From the NCBI GenBank assembly GCA_036939355.1, contig JALLAP010002070.1:1-11069 (forward strand): a stretch of DNA of 11,069 nucleotides, read 5' to 3'. A program made the position numbers and the translations under genes. This DNA is from Thalassiosira profunda (lineage: Eukaryota; Bacillariophyta; Thalassiosirophyceae; Thalassiosirales; Thalassiosiraceae). Under the pieces are notes generated by a model. It saw only the letters and a list, made by a program, of their open reading frames with translations, was not told the DNA's origin and ran no database searches. Shown here piece by piece: positions 1 through 7,100 of this stretch (position 1 is the first letter of the stretch; every line of letters starts with the position of its first letter).

Positions 1-449
1 AAAGCAGCCCAAATCCAGCACGCGCGGGAGGTTTGAGGGTGTGATGCACGGCCATTGTAGTCGAGGAGTAGATCGTCCAACAGATGACTTTTGTTTGCCA
101 CTCAGAGGCAGCGACAGCGAGGGTAGGGGGCTTGCAAAAGATTTCCTCACGAGGAAGGTTTGTGTCATTGGCTTTTTATTGGACTCTCAAAGCAAGCGAG
201 AAAGGAAAGAATTTTTTGCCCGGTGCATGCACCAAAAGCAAAGAAGCAGATGGCAAGCTTGCAACGAACAACGAACCCCTCGCCCCCACCGGCGACCAAT
301 GCCCATGGCCAGGCCAGGACAGGTGGATGCCCCTTGACCCCTGGTAGGTGCGCTCATAAATTCATCACCTGCTCACTGTGAGGAGGGGTGGCTAATGAGA
401 GAGCAAACTCGTTCGACCCGGTGCAATTGATTGGGAGGGAGATGCACCA
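1..449. other. Upstream region of the 450-2670 gene; no supported gene
   Basis: Three overlapping forward frames of 73-98 codons are open here, but none shows a recognisable motif, and their Arg/Pro-rich translations look like read-through of non-coding GC-rich sequence. The stretch probably holds the promoter and 5' UTR of the gene that starts at 450. Possible elements are a CCAAT at 296-300, a weak TATA-like ATAAAT at 356-361 and a 12-bp perfect palindrome at 222-233. None of these is proven to act. Confidence 0.5.
222..233. promoter_or_regulatory. 12-bp perfect palindrome GGTGCATGCACC
   Basis: The bases GGTGCATGCACC read the same on both strands, with a CATG core flanked by GC and GG/CC. 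The site lies 217 bp upstream of the start codon at 450. A palindrome this size could bind a dimeric transcription factor, but it could also arise by chance in a window of this length. I assign no factor. Confidence 0.25.
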
Positions 450-2670
450 ATGCACGACAGAATCCCAATCCAAGAGCGAGCGGCAGGGTCCACTGACGCG
501 CCGCGCGCCCAAGTATTGTCGGCCGACGACTTTAATATCTCGGCCAGCGGCGATACCGTTGAATGTCAGCTGCAAGCTGCACCGATGGAGTCAAGAAATA
601 GAACAGACGACGGGGCAGTTGATGACCTCATCCCTCCGCCCTTCCCCAGCTTCTCCCCTGCGGCTTTAGGGATTCGCCGGCCGGTAGCCCGCCGGCATTC
701 GCGCCAAGACGAAGAAAGTGAGGAGGGGGGCGCTCTTCACCCCAGCAAATCAATAGAAGTAGAGCATAATATGCTGAACAGGATGAATGCCCCACAGCTG
801 CGCATCAGACCCGTTAAGTCCGAGGTCAAGGAGACGGAGCCCACCCTGTCCTCTCCTCTGGCGCGGAGGGGAGCATCAGAGAGACATTACTTGCAAGGTC
901 AATTGAGGGCAGAGGCGCATATAAGGAGGAGACAGGAGTTACAAAACGAGGAGAGGAAGCGCAGGGAGAGCGGAGACTTGGTAGCCGGTGTCGAGGGCGT
1001 GACAGATAGAGACGACGGCAAGGATGCCACTACTGATGGAGACATGCTCAACATGATGGAGAAGCTCAATTTTGGAGACGACAATATGAAGAGGTTCATG
1101 CCCAAAAGGAAAGGCGCTAGCAGGCACGAGGCGATGGAGATGGCTGCGTCTCCACCGGCCATTCTCATGAAGACGTTCAAGCGGAGTGTGAGCGCAGTCC
1201 TTGCCGACTCGGGCATTGAAGAGAACAGCAACCTTCTCTTCTTTCCAAATGGCGTGCCTCTGCTGAAAGATGTGGACGAGGCAGAAAACGACGCAGCCGC
1301 AGAAACTGCAAGCCAGGGAAGTCTGCGGGACGAGTGCGACAACGGCCTCGACGGGTCTCTGAGGGCGTCGCCGCGTTCCAGAGAATCATCCACTTCGGAC
1401 GAGATCTCGCCCTCCCTCGTCGCGGCGGATATCGTTTGGCAGTTCGGCTCCTTTGACTATGACGATATCCCAGGCGACCTCACGGTCCCCACCGCAAAGT
1501 CAACAAGCAAGAAAGTCACCCTCCGCCCTAAGATGAAGACCCAGAAACACAACATCACCACCCCAGAGCCCCCATCTCGGGAGTTCAAGCCCATCCGAAG
1601 TCGTTTTAAGAGCTGTGACAGCGCGTCCTCCTCGGACTCTCGTTCGAAGGGCTGCGTCACGTTCGAGACCCCCGACAAGTTCTCCACCATTCGACGCGAC
1701 GACGCCCTGGCTGCCTCGGAATCTTTCCAGCAGCTGTCATTCGATGGACCGGAGAGAACCCGGAGTCGGGAGCGATTGGGCTCGGACTTCTCGATCCGCA
1801 CGCACGACAGCGCTGAGAAGAAGGAGCACCCCCAGCAATTTGTTTTCTCCTCCCCTGGAGCGCCGTCCTTCCGCAAGTCTCTGGCAGCGTGCGAGTTCAG
1901 CAAGGAACCTCTTTCTGATTCCAACTTCAAGACTCCGGACAATTCGGAAAACTCCCGCCGTCCTTCCCGCAGTCGGTTGTGCGCCGCCCAACGCATGCCC
2001 AAGCTGCCCGAGCTGAGTATGCCCGAGGCGCTCGATGTTCCGTTCAGGGGACGTGGCCGGGCGTCAGAGGCACTGGAGGCGTCGGACCGGCAGGAAGACA
2101 AAGCGCTGTCCCTCCTCGCGGAGGCGGCCGCCCTCGATCTTAAAGAGCCCTTTCCGGCTGCCNCAGGAAGACAAAGCGCTGTCCCTCCTCGCGGAGGCGG
2201 CCGCCCTCGATCTTAAAGAGCCCTTTCCGGCTGCCAATTTCAAGACGCCGGACAACTCGTACAATGACCGGCGTTCGCGACGATCCCTGACCGAGATGCC
2301 CCGACTTCCTGTGTTCGGCCAACCCAGTGGTCCTACTGGACCCAGTCAGCAGCAGGCAGCCCTTGGGGATAATGCGATGCCGTCCAAGGCTCTTGAGACG
2401 ATATCGATCAAAGCGCAGCGAGCGATATCGGACGGGGATAATTGTGTGGTCCCATGCAATCTACAACCGATAAGAGGGGTTGTCCCAAACGAGCCAGCGC
2501 CGGAGAGCAGCTTACAGACGCTGGATCAATCTATTCTCGCGAAGCGGTTGGCGGACCTTTGCACGCCGCCAAGCATCTCTTACCTCCAAAACGCTCACGC
2601 TTCCTGCAGAGAGGAGGACGCGGAATCTTCATTGGGAGCCCCAAACACGCCCTGCTCTCCCTCGGCCTAG
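450..2670 (+). CDS. Uncharacterised Ser/Arg/Pro-rich protein, one exon, broken by an assembly seam
   Basis: I do not recognise this protein. The frame from ATG 450 runs to the single n at 2163. An exact 72-bp repeat flanks that n, and removing one copy plus the n (73 nt) joins it in frame to the reading frame ending at TAG 2668-2670, giving 715 residues. A second in-frame ATG at 585 (residue 46, G at +4) is an alternative start. The product is rich in S, R, E, D and P and looks largely disordered. A basic helical stretch rich in R, E and Q covers roughly residues 140-170. A hydrophobic-containing block around 260-285 includes LLFFPNGVPLL, and VWQFGSFDYDDIPG lies near 328-345. A short motif [NT]F[KE]TPD occurs three times (residues 404, 492 and about 572 after collapse). 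Many SP, TP and RRxS sites suggest a phosphorylated regulatory or scaffold protein, which is inference only. There is no signal peptide or membrane segment. No intron is needed. Confidence 0.7.
1659..2259 (+). repeat. Thrice-repeated FxTPD motif inside the 450-2670 gene
   Basis: The protein carries TFETPDKF at 1659-1682, NFKTPDNS at 1923-1946 and NFKTPDNS again at 2236-2259. The second and third copies sit in a longer shared context: KEP, a few residues, NFKTPDNS, x, N, then an RR/SR-rich stretch ending in MPKLP or MPRLP. This indicates an internal duplication rather than chance. Spacing is 88 and then about 80 residues after the seam is collapsed. The TP core fits a proline-directed phosphosite, but the role is unknown. 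Confidence 0.6.
2091..2235. repeat. Exact 72-bp direct repeat around a single n: assembly seam
   Basis: Bases 2091-2162 and 2164-2235 are identical and separated only by n at 2163. The forward frame before the n is phase-shifted by one relative to the frame after it. Removing 73 nt restores one continuous frame. The same arrangement, with the same 72-bp length, occurs at 9024-9168. Two independent loci with an identical overlap length point to unmerged contig ends, such as k-1 overlaps of a de Bruijn assembler with k = 73, not to biological tandem repeats. Confidence 0.9.
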
Positions 2671-2830
2671 AGAGACCGGAGTCCAGACCGACCTTCATGA
2701 ATCTACGTTCTTTGTTCGATAGAGGTCTTTGTAGTAATGTTTGCTTTAGATAGGTACGATTGTGTCCTAACTTTGTTGTCTGATTCCAGATCACTGGGCT
2801 CATTCGACTATTTTAAGATCCGCAGTTAGT
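2671..2830. other. Tail-to-tail intergenic spacer
   Basis: This 160-bp spacer separates the stop codon of the forward gene (2668-2670) from the stop codon of the reverse gene (2831-2833). It is visibly more AT-rich than the coding sequence beside it and must hold both 3' UTRs and polyadenylation sites, so the two transcripts probably overlap. I see no canonical AATAAA on either strand. Confidence 0.5.
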
Positions 2831-4128
2831 TTACGACAGCAAATTCAGCTTCCGTTCCCTGTTGGCCTCTTTGCAGTGGTGTAGCTTGAAGAAGAGAGAC
2901 GCTTCGTTCACCACGCTCGTCATCGCACAAGTTGCAAACGCGTTGTGTTTGTGCAACTTGGGCTTCAGCTCAGTCTTCTGTCCGGGATTCCGACCAAGCT
3001 TGTAAGCTTGGTCCGGGGACATCACAGTATCAGGATTGGGCTCGACCAGCAGCGGTTTCTGACAAGAGAAGATATCGGCCGGCATCGCGTACTTAGAGAA
3101 GTGAACATCTCCGACACCGGAAGATTGGCAGTAATGGAGCAATGTTGGAAGCGGGCCGGCACTTTGATTGGGCGTAATCCCAGACACGCACACTTGATCG
3201 TTCGGAAGGTGATCGATCAACTCCCAGCCCTCTCCATACGCACCATCAGCATCAGATATCATCATCGTGTTCACAACCTCGTGCTTCAATCCAAGATCAG
3301 CGGCCGCCAAACAATAAGCATACATTTCGGATAGGAGCTCCGGCTTGGCTTTGTGGACTTTGGGTACCAACTCGGTCCATCTCTTCACAATCTTGTGCAT
3401 ATCCAGCGCCGTAGCAATGTATGGAGGTCCAACTTGATAGTGCAGAGTCGCCGTCCTTTCATCAACCTTTATCGCTGGACTGTCGGGTCCAGCCAGTGAG
3501 CTGAACTTCAACCAATTGGTCCCCAAACCGTACGTCTGTCCAAAAGGCACTCCAGGCTCGACTTTCTTCTTCCTTTCCACATTCTTCTTGTGGAAAGGAG
3601 ACCAAAATTGGACACTGTCGTCACTGAAATCGGTCGTCAACGGCCGCAGAAGAACCATGTCAGGGTCGATGATAATCACAACCGCCTTTTCCTCGACGGC
3701 TGTCATCTTAGATGCCTTCTCATCCCAGCCAAAGTCACTGCTGTTTTCGAGATAGTACCGGACGCCAAAAGGCTTATTGAAGTACTTGTAGTCCCCAGTG
3801 CTCTTCCCGTCTTCATCCTTGACATCCGAGAATTTGGGCGTGAAGACTATCCGGAACCTGCTCGACATCACAGCGACATGCTGTCGTGGCAAGAGAGTTG
3901 TGGGATGAGGAGGGAAGGCCACAGACCTGTACGATGGATCACATGTACGAACAATCTCACCTCTAGATGCCACTCTCTTGCTTCTTGCTTCTCTTCATCG
4001 GTGCAGCCCGATGCGATGCGAGTAATGAAGCCAGTTTGCTTGACTCTTGCAGCAGAAAAGAAGAGCAGGTATGACTGCCAATGTTGAAACTTCCCGCAGT
4101 CGGTACTGAAGACCGTATATATCGTTGA
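2831..4128 (-). other. HPAT/SGT-like glycosyltransferase domain (residues 1335-1739)
   Basis: The domain begins IYTVFSTDCGKFQHWQS, with ITRIASGCTDEEK shortly after, which matches the start of plant peptidyl-serine galactosyltransferase and hydroxyproline O-arabinosyltransferase. Intron 7 falls just before HVAVMSSRFRIVFTPKFS. YFNKPFGVRYYLEN (1423-1436) corresponds to the family's NKPxGxxYWLxH block. DPD at 1462-1464 in IIDPDMVLLRP is the DxD-type metal/nucleotide-sugar site. EMYAY at 1575-1579 with AAADLGLKHE, LLHYCQ (1637-1642) and FSCQKPLLVEP (1661-1671) complete the pattern. It is expected to transfer a pentose or hexose to peptidyl Ser or Hyp in the ER/Golgi lumen. Donor sugar and acceptor are not determinable here. 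Confidence 0.75.
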
Positions 4129-7100
4129 GCCGTCGGCTGCATTCTCCAAATCACCGTCTTCCTGCGGAAGGAAGCCCATGGCACTGATCATTCCTTCTTC
4201 CAGCGACCTGATTCCGTGTGCTGGGGCGCTTTCTTTTTTAGCACCAGACTTTGCCTCCAAGGCAGGGTCTGGCTGCGTCGCGTCATTGGTGGCCTCTTTG
4301 CCGGCCTTCTGCTCGGTGGCACTGGACGCAGCGGGTTTCACTCTCTTCTCCTCCTTCTCAGTGGCGCTCTTTGTATCTTTCGGATCATCCATTCCCTTAG
4401 AGTCGCCCTTTGGAACAGCAGCGTGTTGTTTGATTGCCACACTCTTTTCTCCCGCTTTGTCATCAGACTTCTCTTTCTCCTCCTTTTTACTGTCTTTGTT
4501 AGCCCCAGCGGCAGCCTTTGGGTCGGCAGCAGAATCGGCGTCCAATTCGCCCTCGTTGTCTTTCAAGACTCTCTCGTCGCCGTCGATGCCAACCCAGCCG
4601 ATGGCATATTCCCGCGAGAACCCATTGGATGTCGAAAGGAAGTCACCCTTTTGCATCTCATACTTCTTCGGATTCCACGAGTACCAAGAGGTGTATTTGC
4701 TCATGCCATGATATCCTCTCATGCGTATGATATAACCCGTGAAAGTCGAGTGATAAGTCCCGGCGAATGCGCGCCCACGGCTGGCAATGATGGCGTCCAT
4801 CATTCCGAGATGTTCCTTCGAGAAGCTTCCCAAGTCAGCCATCTCCCAGTAGTCATCGACGAATCGCAACTCGTGTTTCTGGGAGAAGTTGTCAAAGAAC
4901 ATACGATCTTTCTCATCAGTTGCAATGTAGAGAATCTCCTTCGGCTTCCACAGTTCATGGGTGTTCTCCCACCATTTGTCATCGGATATGAGTGCGTCTT
5001 TGTACTGCAAGTCGTTACGTCGGACATGAAGCGACGAGTACCCGCCTCCGCCTTCTTCGTCAAGGGCAAAACCGCGATCTATTGCCTCTTGCTGAATCGA
5101 CCTGACAATCTTTCCAGCGGCGCAGTATATCCGATCGTTGTAATGCATCATGTCTCGAACAAACCTCTTGTAGTAATTGTCGATGAGTGGGTCGGTGAAA
5201 TACAGGAACTCATAGAAATGGCTCAACAGCCGGTGATCCTTTTCGTAGGCATCGAAATGCAAGATGTCGGGTTCGGCAAGATCTTGCGTGTAGAAGACAA
5301 CTTTGCGATGCTGTACTCGTCGAGGAGTGGGAGCTCTAGCGTCAGACGAACAAGGGTAAATACATAGAACAGCAATATCAATCAACTCACGCCGCAGAAT
5401 TTCTTGACCTCCTCAGTGATGGCCCCTTGCCCACTTTTGAAGACTGCCTCGTCAAACACAAGACAGGTGTCCAACGAACCGCCCGTTCCGACCGGAGCGA
5501 CCATTGTATTGGAATGGGCAGCAATTTTCTCAAAGACCTCTCCACAGTAGATATCGCCTGCAGACATGCAGAGAAATGCGTAAGCAAAGCACAGTGCACA
5601 GATGCCAGCCACCTTCCTCCACTCACTTTTTCGTCGGTTGTGGCAAAAATTCGTGAGCTCCATTACCCGAGCGTAGTCCTTATCCCCCAACGCTGCCAGC
5701 CCCTCTTTTCCCTCCAATTCAATGAATTCTTTCATCGAAATGACCTGGACCCGTTTCCTGAATTCGTCGCCATGGAATGAGTAGAATTGTTCAAAGCTGT
5801 CGACAGTGCTGTCACCCTCCTCCAAGTGAAGATTCTGCGTTGGAGGGAGCACAAGGGTACGACCCGTTGCAGCTGCAAATACCATCACAATCTCCAGAGC
5901 CATTCGTATGTTGTTGAATCTCCCCGCTGCAAGACGAGCAAAGGGACAAATGTGAGCAAATCAGAAGAGCAACTAAAAGACACACTGGTGCAGATGCTCA
6001 CCGTCCTGAAAGAACGTGATGTATTTTCGCTTGGCTCCAGTTGTTCGGAAAGGGCTGGCGAAGTCTTGATCCCTAGAGCCCTGCGGATCGTTCCAGTACG
6101 CCAGGCTGTCCACGTTGATGTCGCAAGCTATCTTTCCGCGAGATGCTCCTGCCAACGCAGGCGTGTCCGACATTAGCAGGCCAGATACACCGCGAGCTAA
6201 GTGGTTTGGGCGGGGCAGCGGTTGTCCAATCAGTGACAAATTTGCCGCGGGTCCAATGGGCGAAGGCAGCGTGGGCTCCAGATCTTCACGAATGTACTCG
6301 TCTCCATCGATCCCCAACCAAGCGGTCTGGAATTCCCTCGCAGCGAAATTTCCACTCGGCTGGGCCCACTTGTGCATGATGAATGTCCGGGGCCGATAAG
6401 AGTAATAAGAAGACATTTTGCTGGCTCCATAGTAACCGCGCAGCCTCACGATGTAGCTCGAAAAGGTGGAGTGCCAGGTGCCCACAAAGAGTCGACCCCT
6501 GCTGGCCACGGCAATCTCCACCATTCCGAGTAGATGTTTGTCGAGTTTGTCCAGCCCTGCCTTCTCAAAATAATCGCTGAGAAATCGGAGATCGCGATGC
6601 TTTGCGATGGGATTGAAGAACGCCTTGTTCCGCTCATCGGTGGCAATGTAGAGAATTTCCTTGGGCTGCCACAGCTTTGCGGTGTTGTTCCACCATTCTT
6701 CTGCCGGTATGATAACTTCTTTGTACTGCAAGTCGCCTCTCCGGACGTGCCACGCCGAAAACCCTCCCGTTCCCTCCTCATCAGGATCAAAACCCCGTTG
6801 CCTCCCCTCCTCTTGCAGCATCTTCACGATCTTTCCAGCGGCACAGTGAACATTGTCGTGGTAATGGATGAAATCGCGCACGAAGCGTTTAAAGTAATTG
6901 TCAATGGAAGGATTTGTGAAGTAGACTGTCGTGTAGAAATGGTTCAATATCCGGTAGGCATCGGCGTCGCCGGTGTGAAAGTGCAGTATGTCCGGGTCTG
7001 CCATTTCGGATCCGTAGTAGAGAGGAGTGCGCTTGTTCTAAGCAGACGAGCATGAGAGAAGGTTGAGTGAACAGGGGTTGGGAAAGATTATCAATCAATG

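Larger units (their letters stand above)
4567..6200 (-). other. Second O-fucosyltransferase-like module (residues 719-1188)
   Basis: This module starts LARGVSGL, followed by INVDSLAYWNDPQGSRD, then FNNIRMALEIV and AAATGRTLVLPPTQN. HVRRND at 1035-1040 replaces the usual Gly with Asn. YIATDE (1068-1073) and FAGTYHSTFT (1122-1131) are kept. It follows module 1 after a spacer of about 28 residues inside the same exon, with no start codon, signal or stop between them. Its three introns fall at the same positions and phases as those of module 1, so it arose by intragenic duplication. It is probably folded. Whether the Gly-to-Asn change alters donor binding cannot be judged here. Confidence 0.75.

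Noticed and set aside
41..381. Three small forward frames upstream of 450
   Set aside because: Overlapping in different frames, no conserved content, and no splice sites I could use to join them to the downstream gene.
388..669. Forward frame of 93 codons overlapping the start of the 450-2670 gene
   Set aside because: A different frame over the same bases. The 450 frame is far longer and continues through the seam. It could be an overlapping upstream ORF, but nothing supports translation.
1457..2101. Reverse frame of 214 codons inside the 450-2670 gene (and a 164-codon one at 899-1393)
   Set aside because: Ser/Arg/Leu-rich mirror images of the Ser/Arg/Glu-rich forward protein; no motifs, and they conflict with the frame restored across the seam.
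2091..2235. True 72-bp tandem repeat or a programmed frameshift at 2163
   Set aside because: An ambiguous base sits exactly between two perfect copies, the frame is restored by collapsing them, and an identical 72-bp structure exists at 9024-9168.
4216..5367. Long forward frame (383 codons) opposite exon 7 of the glycosyltransferase gene
   Set aside because: It lies fully antisense to well-conserved O-FucT-like and linker coding sequence. Its translation has no recognisable motif and follows from the codon bias of the real gene.
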